The notes under the pieces were generated by a model, which ran no database searches, was not told the origin of the DNA, and saw only the letters and a program-made list of their open reading frames with translations. This document shows positions 18,000 through 25,899 of a stretch of DNA of 33,290 nucleotides, one piece after another (the stretch's first letter is position 1; each line of letters begins with the position of its first letter). Source of the DNA: Pseudomonadota bacterium (GTDB taxonomy: Bacteria > Pseudomonadota > Gammaproteobacteria > Burkholderiales > SG8-39); contig JANXRZ010000223.1 in NCBI GenBank assembly GCA_025352885.1, forward strand, positions 1-33,290, given 5' to 3'. The position numbers and the translations under genes are program-made.

Positions 18000-19012
18000 C
18001 AGAAGGCAACCCGGAACCTCACCCCGCCGTACGCTCTCCAGAAAACCGAAAACAGCGGGATGAAAAAGGAGGTCGCAACCATCTCGATCACATGCAAAGG
18101 CTTGCGAGAGGTGCCGGCCAGGCGTTGGGCGGCAAAGAGTCCGGACAACAGGCCCCACACTGCAAAGGACGGGAGCGCCACGGCCAGCCAACCTCCCGCA
18201 AGGCTTACCAGCCCAACAACCGCGACCGCCGTGATGACGTAGTACACCCAGGGCGCCGGCGAGATGCGCGACCTGAAAATCAGCGGATGCTTCTTGTAGA
18301 GCAGCGCATCGAACTGGCTTTTCTTCTGCTGGGCGATGCTGGTGCCCCATTTTCCGGGCCGCACGGGGTGCACGACGACCGCGCGCTTCGCATGCGTAAC
18401 GACTGCGCCGGCTTCGAGCAGCGAGTAATGCAGGTCCGAATCCTCGCGCCACGCGCTGGTATATCGCTCATCGAATCCGCCTGTGCGCAGGAGCAGCGCG
18501 CGCCGCACGAAGCAGTTGGCGGTTGCGAACTCCGCCTCGGCCAGCCCCGCCGCATCGAGTTCGTAGTCGGTCGGCTCGGCGGCGAGCGGCACATGGATCC
18601 GGCCGGCAACGGCGCCTACGCCCACCGTCATCGCACGCAATCCTTCGCTTAGCCAGCGGGGGTCCGGGATGGTGTCGTCGTCCGTGAAGGCGATTACGGC
18701 GCCCTGCGCGGCCCGCCATCCGCAATTGCGCGCACCGGCTGGGCCCTGCGTCGCAGTAACCGGGAGGTAGCGCACGACGCAGTCGATAAGCGCGCCTCGC
18801 GCCGCAAACTCCTGTACGCACGCCCGTGTGGCTTCGTCCGGTCCATCGTCGCAGACGATGATTTCGAAGCGTCCGGGTTGGAGCTCCTGGTCAAGCAGCG
18901 CGCCCAGGCACCGGGTAAGCATTCGTGGGCGGCGATAGGTCGGCACGACGACCGAGACTTCAACCATCACCGTGCCGGGGAAAAGGTCCGCATTTGCAGG
19001 AGACGCGCCCAT
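17996..19012 (-). CDS. Glycosyltransferase family 2, membrane-anchored
   Basis: This 338-residue GT-A enzyme opens with VSVVVPTYRRPRMLTRCL and has the metal-binding DDD in AFTDDDTIPDPRW and the acceptor-side WREDSDLHYSLLEAG. After the catalytic domain (to about residue 245) come hydrophobic segments near 250-275, 280-298 and 308-325, suggesting attachment to the inner membrane. The ATG at 19012 is six bases after the carbamoyltransferase stop; an ATG at 18967 (MVEVSVVVP) is an alternative. Sugar and acceptor are unknown. Confidence 0.87.
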   Translation of the reverse strand: MGASPANADLFPGTVMVEVSVVVPTYRRPRMLTRCLGALLDQELQPGRFEIIVCDDGPDEATRACVQEFAARGALIDCVVRYLPVTATQGPAGARNCGWRAAQGAVIAFTDDDTIPDPRWLSEGLRAMTVGVGAVAGRIHVPLAAEPTDYELDAAGLAEAEFATANCFVRRALLLRTGGFDERYTSAWREDSDLHYSLLEAGAVVTHAKRAVVVHPVRPGKWGTSIAQQKKSQFDALLYKKHPLIFRSRISPAPWVYYVITAVAVVGLVSLAGGWLAVALPSFAVWGLLSGLFAAQRLAGTSRKPLHVIEMVATSFFIPLFSVFWRAYGGVRFRVAFW

Positions 19013-19018
19013 TTCGGT

Positions 19019-20755
19019 TCATCCGCCGGAACTTGGTTTTTCGAGCAGGAACGAGCCGATGACGAGCGCATCGAGCGGCGAAGTCCAGAACGATTCGACC
19101 GCATCGCGGGGCGTGCAGACGATCGGCTCGCCCCTCGTGTTGAAAGAAGTATTAACAAGCACCGGCACGCCGGTCTTGGCGTAGAAGGCGCGCAGCAAGT
19201 CGTAGTAAAGCGGATGCTGCGCCCGATTGATTGTCTGGACGCGCGCGGTCCCGTCCACGTGCCGCACGGCCGGGATCGCGTCCTCCTTGTCCTTGCGAAC
19301 GTCGAATACGAACAGCATGAATGGCGCCACGCCCGCGCCTTCGAACCAGTCACCCGCAACCTCTTCGAGCACTACGGGCGCCACGGGCCGGAAATCCTCG
19401 CGATCTTTGATCTCGTTCAGGCGGGACTGCATGCGATGGTCGATCGGCGACGCGAGGATCGAGCGCGCGCCCAATGCACGCGGGCCGAACTCCATGCGCC
19501 CTTGGAACCACCCGATCACGCGATCGGCCGCAAGAATTGCGGCGGTTTCTTCAGCAATGTTGTGGAGACGACGATAGGGCAGCTTCGACCAGCGCAGGAA
19601 CTCCTCGATTTCGTCGTCCCCATACTCGGGACCCAGATAGGCGTGATCCATCTGCCAGGTGCGCCCTGCCCGGCCGCGCTGCCCGCGGTGACAGAAATCC
19701 ACCCAAAGCGCGGCACCGAGCGATGTACCCGCGTCACCCGCCGCGGGCTGGACCCATACTTCACTGAAGGGACCCTCGTCCCGCACTCGCGCATTCATCA
19801 CGCAATTGAGGGCGACCCCTCCGGCCATGGCCAGCCTGTCCAAGCCTGTTTCCTTATGCAGCCAGCGCGACAGTTCGAGGACCGTTTCCTCGAGCACTTT
19901 CTGCAGGGCATGCGCGATGTCGAACTCGCGCTGCGTCATCGGCGCTCCGCGCACGCGGGGCGGCCCGAACCGCTCCTCGAGGCGCAGTTCCCCGAGACGA
20001 TATTGCCCGGCGCCTTCCATGCGCAAGATCTTCCGGAACTCGTCCAGGAAGACCGGGTTGCCGTATGAAGCTAACGCCATGACCTTGTATTCGTCGGATG
20101 AGCGCAGGAACCCGAGGTACGCAGTCACCTCCTCGTACAGCAGGCCGAGCGAATGCGGCAGGTTGACCTGCCCGATGCGCTGGAACGCTCCATCACGGAA
20201 AACGCCATAGGTTGTGGTGGCCGTCTCGCCGCGCCCATCCATCGTGAGCACGGCGCAGTCTTCGAACGGCGCGGCGAGGAAGGCGCTTGCCTCATGCGCC
20301 ATGTGGTGCTCGACGTAATGCCACTTGTAGCCGCCTCCGGCCGCGTCGAGGAATCGCGTTTGCAGGTGATGGGGCGCGCCGTCGGCAAGCTGGCCCCTTG
20401 CGTTCAGGATGTGGCAAAGGAAAAGCGGGTCCCACGGCGAAGCGTTTGCCACCGAGGCGTCCAGGCCTGGGCGCAGCGGCATTTCGATCACGCCGCGCGG
20501 ATCTTCGGCCGCCTCGTGGAGGCCCGGCTCGTACGAGTACGCGACATGGTCGAGCTGGGCGAGCGTGATGCCGCCTTCCTTCAGGCAATAGTCGATGGCA
20601 TGGAACGGCAGCTCCCAGGCCGAGAAGGGAACGGGGCGCTTGCCGTGCTTTACATGCGTGAAGCGCTCGTCCTCGGCGGCGGCGATGACGACCCCATCGC
20701 GCACCAAAGTGGCGGAGCTGTCGTGGAAGGCTGCATTGATCCCAAGCGTAAGCAT
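19019..20755 (-). CDS. NodU/CmcH-family O-carbamoyltransferase
   Basis: This 578-residue enzyme transfers a carbamoyl group from carbamoyl phosphate, via carbamoyl-adenylate, to a hydroxyl. The N-terminal Kae1-like domain begins MLTLGINAAFHDSSATLVRDG and contains EHHMAHEASAF and VLTMDGRGE; the C-terminal carbamoyltransferase domain has GWFQGRMEFGPRALGARSIL and NTSFNTRGEPIV. Length matches the family (550-600). The start is one base after the upstream GT9 stop. Surrounded by glycosyltransferases, it most likely modifies a sugar of the same glycan. Pseudomonas WapO, which carbamoylates LPS heptose, is a precedent. A natural-product role is possible, but no such genes are seen. Confidence 0.92.
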   Translation of the reverse strand: MLTLGINAAFHDSSATLVRDGVVIAAAEDERFTHVKHGKRPVPFSAWELPFHAIDYCLKEGGITLAQLDHVAYSYEPGLHEAAEDPRGVIEMPLRPGLDASVANASPWDPLFLCHILNARGQLADGAPHHLQTRFLDAAGGGYKWHYVEHHMAHEASAFLAAPFEDCAVLTMDGRGETATTTYGVFRDGAFQRIGQVNLPHSLGLLYEEVTAYLGFLRSSDEYKVMALASYGNPVFLDEFRKILRMEGAGQYRLGELRLEERFGPPRVRGAPMTQREFDIAHALQKVLEETVLELSRWLHKETGLDRLAMAGGVALNCVMNARVRDEGPFSEVWVQPAAGDAGTSLGAALWVDFCHRGQRGRAGRTWQMDHAYLGPEYGDDEIEEFLRWSKLPYRRLHNIAEETAAILAADRVIGWFQGRMEFGPRALGARSILASPIDHRMQSRLNEIKDREDFRPVAPVVLEEVAGDWFEGAGVAPFMLFVFDVRKDKEDAIPAVRHVDGTARVQTINRAQHPLYYDLLRAFYAKTGVPVLVNTSFNTRGEPIVCTPRDAVESFWTSPLDALVIGSFLLEKPSSGG

Positions 20756-20756
20756 G

Positions 20757-21914
20757 CTATTTCGCAACGTGAAAAGAGAACGGTTGAAACGCGCCTGCAG
20801 CGGCCACCTGCGGCAGGCGATTGCGGCCCGAGACATTGTCCGAGAGCAGGTCGAGCGCGGCGGCGACGACTTCATCGACGCTCACTCCACGCAGGCACTC
20901 GTTATGGCCCAGGGGGCAGATGCTCTTGTAGCAGTACTTGCACGGCACATCCTTGTAGAGCACCCGGTTCGGGACCTGCCACGGCGTGTGTTGCGGATTG
21001 GTCAGCGCATAAAGGTCCACTACCGGCGTGCCCACGGCAGAGGCAAGATGGACAGGCCCGGTATTGTTTGAGATCAGCAGGTCGGCGCGCTGAATGAGGG
21101 CGCCGAGCTCGCCAAGCGCGAGTTCTCCACCCAGGTCGTGGATGCGTCCGGTCGCCGAGCCGATCGAGCAGACGGCACGCGTCAATGCGCGCTCATCGGC
21201 CGACCCGGTCACAAAAATGCGGCACTCGCAGCGCTCGATGAGTTGCGCAGCGATTTCGGCATAGCGATCCGCGGGGTACCGCCGCGAAGCCGCCGTGGCG
21301 CCCGGGTGGAGGACTACGATCCGCTCGCTCCCGGCGCCCGCATCTTCGAGCAGCGCATCGATCGAATCGCGCGCTTCGAAAGGGACGTCGAACTGCATCC
21401 GCGTATCGGCCGCCGGCGTTCCGACTGCGGCCACAAGATCGAGCTGCCTCTGCGCTTCGTGGCGAACGCCTTCTGCCGGTTCGGTCTCCGGCACCCAGTC
21501 CGTCAGCAGGTGGTACGGATTCTCGCGGCAATATGCGAGGCGCAGCGGAATCTCCGCGAGGTAGGCCAGCATGGCCGCGGGCATCGGGTTCTGGCTGTAG
21601 ACGGTGAATACGACGGCTGCGTCGTACGCACGGGACGCAAGCTTGTCCCGCATCGCCAGGAAGTCCGCGGCGCGCGGTGCTTCCGGGTGCTTGGACCAAG
21701 GAGCGTCGTAACGTATGGCTTCGTCGACGTCGGGGAGGAAGCCGGCGGCATCCACCCCGGAAGCCGACCCGAGCAGCGTGAGCTTCCTTTCCGGCCTTGC
21801 AGCCTTCAGGGCGCGCAAAGCCGGCGTAGTCATCAGCACGTCGCCGAGGTTGTCCAGCCGGATGCACAGGATGTTGCGCGCCGCCTTCCAGCGAGCCGAC
21901 TGTTCGAGGTTCAT
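20757..21914 (-). CDS. Glycosyltransferase family 9 (heptosyltransferase-like)
   Basis: This 385-residue GT9 protein starts at ATG 21914, 12 bases after the phosphatase stop. The acceptor domain has ILCIRLDNLGDVLMTTPALRAL; the donor domain has IVVLHPGATAASRRYPADRYAEIA and SNNTGPVHLASAVGTPVV. A C-X2-C-X4-C-X6-C segment before the end resembles that of the second GT9 gene at 16962-17999. The two are paralogous in architecture but clearly diverged. With the GmhB-like gene next door, ADP-heptose is the most likely donor. Confidence 0.9.
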   Translation of the reverse strand: MNLEQSARWKAARNILCIRLDNLGDVLMTTPALRALKAARPERKLTLLGSASGVDAAGFLPDVDEAIRYDAPWSKHPEAPRAADFLAMRDKLASRAYDAAVVFTVYSQNPMPAAMLAYLAEIPLRLAYCRENPYHLLTDWVPETEPAEGVRHEAQRQLDLVAAVGTPAADTRMQFDVPFEARDSIDALLEDAGAGSERIVVLHPGATAASRRYPADRYAEIAAQLIERCECRIFVTGSADERALTRAVCSIGSATGRIHDLGGELALGELGALIQRADLLISNNTGPVHLASAVGTPVVDLYALTNPQHTPWQVPNRVLYKDVPCKYCYKSICPLGHNECLRGVSVDEVVAAALDLLSDNVSGRNRLPQVAAAGAFQPFSFHVAK

Positions 21915-21926
21915 GGGCGGCCGGGG

Positions 21927-22520
21927 CTAGGACGACGGTCGCGCGGACGACGAGGCGAGGATCAGGCGGACCGCTTCGTCCAGCGTGGAGACGCAGTAAT
22001 GCGGAACCCTCGCAGGCGACAGGTCCCATTGCGTTTCATTCCCGTTCGCGAGCAGGATCGTCCTGCACCCTGCGCGCCGTCCTGCTTCGATGTCATCGAG
22101 GATATCCCCCACCATCCAGGAGCGCGCCGGATCCACGCCGTGCGCATCGATTGCTTTCAACAACATGCCCGGCTGCGGCTTGCGGCAGGCACATGCGAAG
22201 GCATACGTAGAAACCGCCGCCCCCGGGTCATGCGGGCAGTAGAAAAAATCCGTCAGGCTGGCGCCGCATTCGCCGAACATGGCCTCGAGTTTCGTTCGCA
22301 CCCCTGCGAGGGCCGCTTCCTCGAACAGGCCTTTGGCCACGCCCGACTGGTTGCTCACCACAAAAAGGGGCAGCTGCGTCCGCCCGAGCGCTTCGAGCGC
22401 CCACCGGGCGCCTTGGGTGAAGCGCATTTTTTCCGGGTCGACGTTGAACGGCACATCGCGAAGCAACGTGCCGTCCTTGTCGAGAAACACCGCGCCACGC
22501 CCCCCCACCATCGAATTCAT
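21927..22520 (-). CDS. HAD-IIIA phosphatase, GmhB-like (heptose 1,7-bisphosphate phosphatase)
   Basis: This 197-residue HAD phosphatase carries the DKDGT motif (Asp14 nucleophile, Asp16), motif II VVSNQSG, and motif IV VGDILDDIEAG. A zinc site C-X-H-X12-C-X-C is formed by Cys95, His97, Cys110 and Cys112, the arrangement of GmhB and the phosphatase domain of HisB. GmhB removes the 7-phosphate during ADP-heptose synthesis. Context among GT9 genes favours heptose over histidine. The start overlaps the upstream glycosyltransferase stop by four bases (ATGA). hldE, gmhA and hldD are not in the window. Confidence 0.85.
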   Translation of the reverse strand: MNSMVGGRGAVFLDKDGTLLRDVPFNVDPEKMRFTQGARWALEALGRTQLPLFVVSNQSGVAKGLFEEAALAGVRTKLEAMFGECGASLTDFFYCPHDPGAAVSTYAFACACRKPQPGMLLKAIDAHGVDPARSWMVGDILDDIEAGRRAGCRTILLANGNETQWDLSPARVPHYCVSTLDEAVRLILASSSARPSS

Positions 22521-23875
22521 CGGCTGTGGACTTCCCCGCGGGATAGGCCGTCCGAACGATGGGACGGCACTTGGACTGCAGGGAGCGCCCCTGCATGCGC
22601 GGAACGCCTGGACACGGGACGTGCACGAAGGGCTGGGGACGCCGCAATCGCCTCGCGATAGACCGACACCAAATCCCTCGCTACACCGGCCCAGGTAAAC
22701 GATTCCAGCGCGCGGCGGCGGCCCGCTTCACCGAAAGCCCTGGCGCGGGCCGGATGGATCATAAGGTCGAGCAGCCGGTCGGCGAGCGCAACCGGGTCGC
22801 GCGGCGGGACGAGGTAACCGGTGCGCCCGTCGACCACCGTGGTCCGGATGCCCCCCACGTTCGCGCCAATCACCGGTCGAGCGCACGCCATGGCCTCGAC
22901 GGGTGTGATGCCGAACGGCTCGTACCACGGCGTGGTCACGAACACGTCGGATGCGCAATAGAACTGGCGCAGCACCCCGCGCCCCCGTCGGCCGATAAAC
23001 TCCACGCTGTCTTCGATCCCCTCGGAACGCGCGAGCGCCTTCAGCCTTGCGATTTCGGGTGTGACCTTCTCGTCCGCTGTCTCGCTGTTGCCGCCGACCA
23101 CGCACAGCCTGGCCGGCCTGCCATGGCGCTTGCGCAGCTCGGCAACGCCAAGGATCACGTTGTCGATGCCCTTGCGAGGTACGAGACGGCCGAGCTGGAG
23201 GATCCTGAACTCCTCGCCCGGCCAACCGAGCGCGGCGCGCGCCGCAAGGCGATTGACCGGAAAGAATTCCTCGGCGCTGAAGCCGCAGGGCACGATGGCG
23301 ATGCGGCTCTCGTCGCCGTGGTACAGGCTCACGATGTCTTCGCTGTCCTGCGGGCACTCGGCGACGATGCGGTCCGAGTCCCTTACGAGCGCCGCCTCGA
23401 TGTCGAACCGCTCATCGCAGAATCCGTCTTCCGACCCCTGGTGGAGCCGGCGAACTTTGCCAAGCGCATGGAAAGTGGTGACCAGCGGCGTGCACGTTAC
23501 TTTTCTAATCTGCAGCGCGGCCCAGCCGGACATGAAGAAATTCGCATGCATGACGGCGTAAGGCCGCCCGCGCCGCTCCTCCGACCTGAAGAAGCGCGAG
23601 AGATGATCGGCGAACTCGCCCATGAACGGCATGAGCGCTTCCTTCGGGAGGACTTTTGCCGGCCCGGCCGGCACATTGACCACGCGCACGTTGGGCGCCA
23701 TCTCGATTACGGCGGGCAAGCTTGCCGATTCCCGCCGCGTGAACACGTCGACGACATGCCCGAGCTTCGCGAGCTCTTGCGCGACGTTTGCTACGTAGAT
23801 GTTTTGCCCGCCGCCGTCGATCCCGCCGGTTGGGGCAAGGGGCGACGCGTGTTCGCTGATCAGTGCAACTTTCAT
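22517..23875 (-). CDS. Glycosyltransferase family 4
   Basis: This 452-residue GT-B enzyme is the first gene of the glycan operon. It has the N-terminal EHASPLAPTGGIDGGGQNIYVA (the Gly-rich loop seen in sucrose-phosphate-synthase-like GT4 enzymes), the phosphate-binding ILQLGRLVPRKGIDNVI, and the donor motif TTPWYEPFGITPVEAMACARPVIG. The last 40 residues are low-complexity and Arg/Ser/Ala-rich. No signal peptide or membrane segment is seen. No clear Shine-Dalgarno precedes the ATG at 23875. Donor and acceptor are unknown. Confidence 0.9.
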   Translation of the reverse strand: MKVALISEHASPLAPTGGIDGGGQNIYVANVAQELAKLGHVVDVFTRRESASLPAVIEMAPNVRVVNVPAGPAKVLPKEALMPFMGEFADHLSRFFRSEERRGRPYAVMHANFFMSGWAALQIRKVTCTPLVTTFHALGKVRRLHQGSEDGFCDERFDIEAALVRDSDRIVAECPQDSEDIVSLYHGDESRIAIVPCGFSAEEFFPVNRLAARAALGWPGEEFRILQLGRLVPRKGIDNVILGVAELRKRHGRPARLCVVGGNSETADEKVTPEIARLKALARSEGIEDSVEFIGRRGRGVLRQFYCASDVFVTTPWYEPFGITPVEAMACARPVIGANVGGIRTTVVDGRTGYLVPPRDPVALADRLLDLMIHPARARAFGEAGRRRALESFTWAGVARDLVSVYREAIAASPALRARPVSRRSAHAGALPAVQVPSHRSDGLSRGEVHSR

Positions 23876-23899
23876 TGGCGCAGCTTGACCCGGAGCGAA

Positions 23900-23924
23900 C
23901 GCCTGAATCTGTAAGACAGAGGCG
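23900..23924. promoter_or_regulatory. Nested dyad upstream of the glycan operon
   Basis: Outer arms cgcct (23900-23904) and aggcg (23920-23924) enclose inner arms ctgt and acag around aag. The element lies 25-49 bases before the first operon ATG. It could be an operator or an mRNA hairpin; no protein can be assigned. Confidence 0.35.
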
Positions 23925-23974
23925 CTTCACGGGTAAGCGAAGCACCTAAGACAAACGGCCCCTACGAAATGCGA

Positions 23975-23990
23975 GCGCTCCGTGGAGCGC
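23975..23990. terminator. Hairpin after the VOC gene
   Basis: A perfect 7-bp stem gcgctcc/ggagcgc with a 2-base loop lies about 22 bases after the VOC stop on the minus strand. Only a weak T-content follows, so it may be a poor terminator or an mRNA-stabilising hairpin separating the small-gene run from the glycan operon. Confidence 0.35.
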
Positions 23991-24011
23991 CCACCCCGTA
24001 CGTCCACCTCC

Positions 24012-24428
24012 TCACATCTGGCCAGGCACCATCACCATCCAGGAAACGCCGAATTTGTCCGCGACCATGCCGAAGGCCGGCGAGTAAAAGGTCTTGGTCA
24101 GCGGCATCTGCGGCTGGCCACCGTCGGCAAGTGCGCTATAGACGCGCTTGGCTTCGACCTCGGTAGGGACGGTGAGCGAGAGCGAGGCGCCCTTGAAAGA
24201 CGGTTGCCCCGAGCACATCCCGTCGGAGGCCATCAGCGTCGTCTCGCCTACTTTGAAGGACGAGTGCATGACTTTCTTCTCGAACCCGGCGGGCATTCCC
24301 TGTGGCGTGGGTTCCGGGCTCTCGCTGTAGTGCATCTTCATTTCGACTGTTGCCCCGAGCGTCTTCTTGTAGAACTCGAGCGCCTCTTCGCAGCGGCCTT
24401 CGAAGAACAGGTAAGGTTGGACGAGCAT
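24012..24428 (-). CDS. VOC-family protein, PhnB/YjdN-like
   Basis: This 138-residue protein has the glyoxalase/bleomycin-resistance fold of the PhnB-like group, with MLVQPYLFFEGRCEEALEFYKK, MHYSESPEPTP, and the C-terminal FGMVADKFGVSWMV. Members often occur beside AHSA1 and ArsR genes, as here, and their reaction is generally unknown. An AGGAGAT site lies six bases before the ATG. It is the last gene of the ArsR-headed run. Confidence 0.88.
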   Translation of the reverse strand: MLVQPYLFFEGRCEEALEFYKKTLGATVEMKMHYSESPEPTPQGMPAGFEKKVMHSSFKVGETTLMASDGMCSGQPSFKGASLSLTVPTEVEAKRVYSALADGGQPQMPLTKTFYSPAFGMVADKFGVSWMVMVPGQM

Positions 24429-24473
24429 GTGGATCTCCTGTGTGTAAGGGGGTGGTGGTACGTTGGATGGACG

Positions 24474-24833
24474 CTACGCGGAGACGACCACCTTGAATCC
24501 GCCATAGAACATCCGCTTGCCGTCGAACGGCATCGACTTCGGATCCATCATCGCGGCAAGGCGCTTGTCGCTCATCACTTTCTTCATGACACGGTCCCGG
24601 TCGGCGCGCGATTTGTAGACGATCCAGGAAAAGAACACGATCTCGTCTTTCTTGAGCTTTACGCTCTGCGGGAAAGAGGTGACCTTTCCAGGCTTGACGT
24701 CGTCGGCCATCGCTTCGTGGTACTCGAGCGCACCGTGGTCCATCCACACCTTCGAGGCCAGTCTCGCCATGCGTTTATAGGCCTGCAGGTTCTTCTTGGG
24801 GACAGGCAGGATGAATCCGTCTACGTAAGCCAT
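24474..24833 (-). CDS. DUF1428-family protein (YbaA-like)
   Basis: This 119-residue protein has the DUF1428 signature: MAYVDGFILPVPKKNLQAYK, KVWMDHGALEYHE, and MPFDGKRMFYGGFKV. The family adopts a dimeric ferredoxin-like fold and has no assigned function. It sits 36 bases after the AHSA1 gene and 45 bases before the VOC gene, on the same strand. Confidence 0.9.
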   Translation of the reverse strand: MAYVDGFILPVPKKNLQAYKRMARLASKVWMDHGALEYHEAMADDVKPGKVTSFPQSVKLKKDEIVFFSWIVYKSRADRDRVMKKVMSDKRLAAMMDPKSMPFDGKRMFYGGFKVVVSA

Positions 24834-24869
24834 GTATTCGTTCCTTTTGGTTGAGTTGCAGGTAAGCGG

Positions 24870-25343
24870 TCAATGCTTTTCGAGAAAACGCCCGAGCTTG
24901 TCCATGCTGCCGGTCCAGCCGCGCTCATGGCCGTCACGCGCCGCCATGTCGAAGAACTGCTCGTGCTGGAGCGTGAACTCGGTCCCCTCGCCAGCCGGCG
25001 CGAAACTCAAGCTCACCTGCGATACGCGTTCAGGCGTGGTGATCCAGGCCCAGGTGAAGACGAGCTTGCGATTCGGCTGCACTTCACGATAGGTGCCGCT
25101 GACATCGTGCTGCTCGCCATCGAGGGTTTTGAACACGACGTGAAAGCGCCCGCCCACGCGGACATCCGTCTGGGCGAGCGAGACGGCGCCCGCGTCCGGG
25201 CCGAACCAGTGCTTCAGCGCCTCGGGTTCGGTCCACGCCCTCCAGACCGCTTCCGGCGGGGCGTCGAAAGTCCGCACGAGGGTGAGCCTGGGTTTTTCGC
25301 CTGCGGTATTTTCCACTGCGGGTCGGGCGGCGGCTTGGGCCAT
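24870..25343 (-). CDS. SRPBCC (AHSA1/START-like) domain protein
   Basis: This 157-residue protein contains the AHSA1 pattern LVRTFDAPPEAVWRAWTEPEALKHWFGP, GGRFHVVFKTLDG and HERGWTGSMDKLGRFLEKH. Such proteins form a hydrophobic-cavity fold and are commonly paired with an ArsR repressor in proteobacteria; the ligand is unknown. It is 66 bases after the arsR-type gene and probably under its control. Confidence 0.9.
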   Translation of the reverse strand: MAQAAARPAVENTAGEKPRLTLVRTFDAPPEAVWRAWTEPEALKHWFGPDAGAVSLAQTDVRVGGRFHVVFKTLDGEQHDVSGTYREVQPNRKLVFTWAWITTPERVSQVSLSFAPAGEGTEFTLQHEQFFDMAARDGHERGWTGSMDKLGRFLEKH

Positions 25344-25409
25344 TGTCTGAACTCCTGCTGTTGATAAAGATAGCGTGCGAGCGAATCGATCAGGGAAACG
25401 AGGAATTTA

Positions 25410-25793
25410 TTACCGCGGGCCATGCTTGCGACTTCCCCGCCGCAAAGGGGATTTCGTTTCCTTCGGCTTCACCTCATTCAAATAAGCGGCCAGCCGGTCC
25501 AGCCTCTGTTCCCAGAACACGCGGTAATGCTCGACCCAGTCCGCAACCTCTTTCAGCCTCCCGGCTTCGAGCTTGCACGGGCGCCACTGCGCTTCACGCC
25601 CGCGGGCAATGAGCCCCGCGCGTTCGAGCACCTTGAGGTGCTTCGAGACCGCCGGCAGGCTCATGTCGAAGGGTTGCGCGAGTTCCATGACCGAAGCTTC
25701 CCCTGACGAGAGCCGGGCCAGGATCGCCCTTCTCGTAGGATCGGCAAGGGCGGCGAAAGTTGCGGAAAGATGGTCTGCGTTCATGGCGGGCAT
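25410..25793 (-). CDS. ArsR/SmtB-family transcriptional regulator
   Basis: This 127-residue winged-helix repressor shows FAALADPTRRAILARLSSGEASVMELAQPF followed by the recognition helix MSLPAVSKHLKVLERAGLI. It lacks the CxC metal site of ArsR/SmtB metal sensors, so it belongs to the non-metal group typically found with AHSA1 genes. The C-terminal tail is basic. Start is ATG 25793 or 25784 (MNADHLSATF). A perfect palindrome ends four bases before the start codon and is probably its own operator. Confidence 0.92.
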   Translation of the reverse strand: MPAMNADHLSATFAALADPTRRAILARLSSGEASVMELAQPFDMSLPAVSKHLKVLERAGLIARGREAQWRPCKLEAGRLKEVADWVEHYRVFWEQRLDRLAAYLNEVKPKETKSPLRRGSRKHGPR

Positions 25794-25797
25794 TGCT

Positions 25798-25819
25798 TAT
25801 TTAACTTAAAGGTTAAATA
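25798..25819. promoter_or_regulatory. Probable ArsR-type operator
   Basis: Arms tatttaac (25798-25805) and gttaaata (25812-25819) form a perfect 8-bp inverted repeat with a 6-base spacer, AT-rich in otherwise GC-rich DNA. Position directly before the regulator gene suggests autoregulation. It could also affect the divergent GH15 gene. Confidence 0.65.
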
Positions 25820-25899
25820 TAAAACAGGTGGATGTCAAGCGCCGCGCTTTGTATGCAAGCGAACCGACTTCGAACCCGCGCGCGGCGTATTTCTCACCC

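Noticed and set aside
18000..18452. 150-residue N-terminal extension of the GT9 protein
   Set aside because: It lies wholly inside the GT2 gene; GT9 homology starts exactly at GTG 17999.
25828..25899. 24-residue N-terminal extension of the GH15 protein
   Set aside because: It starts at GTG beside the ArsR operator, and its sequence does not resemble the conserved GH15 N-terminus that begins at ATG 25900.
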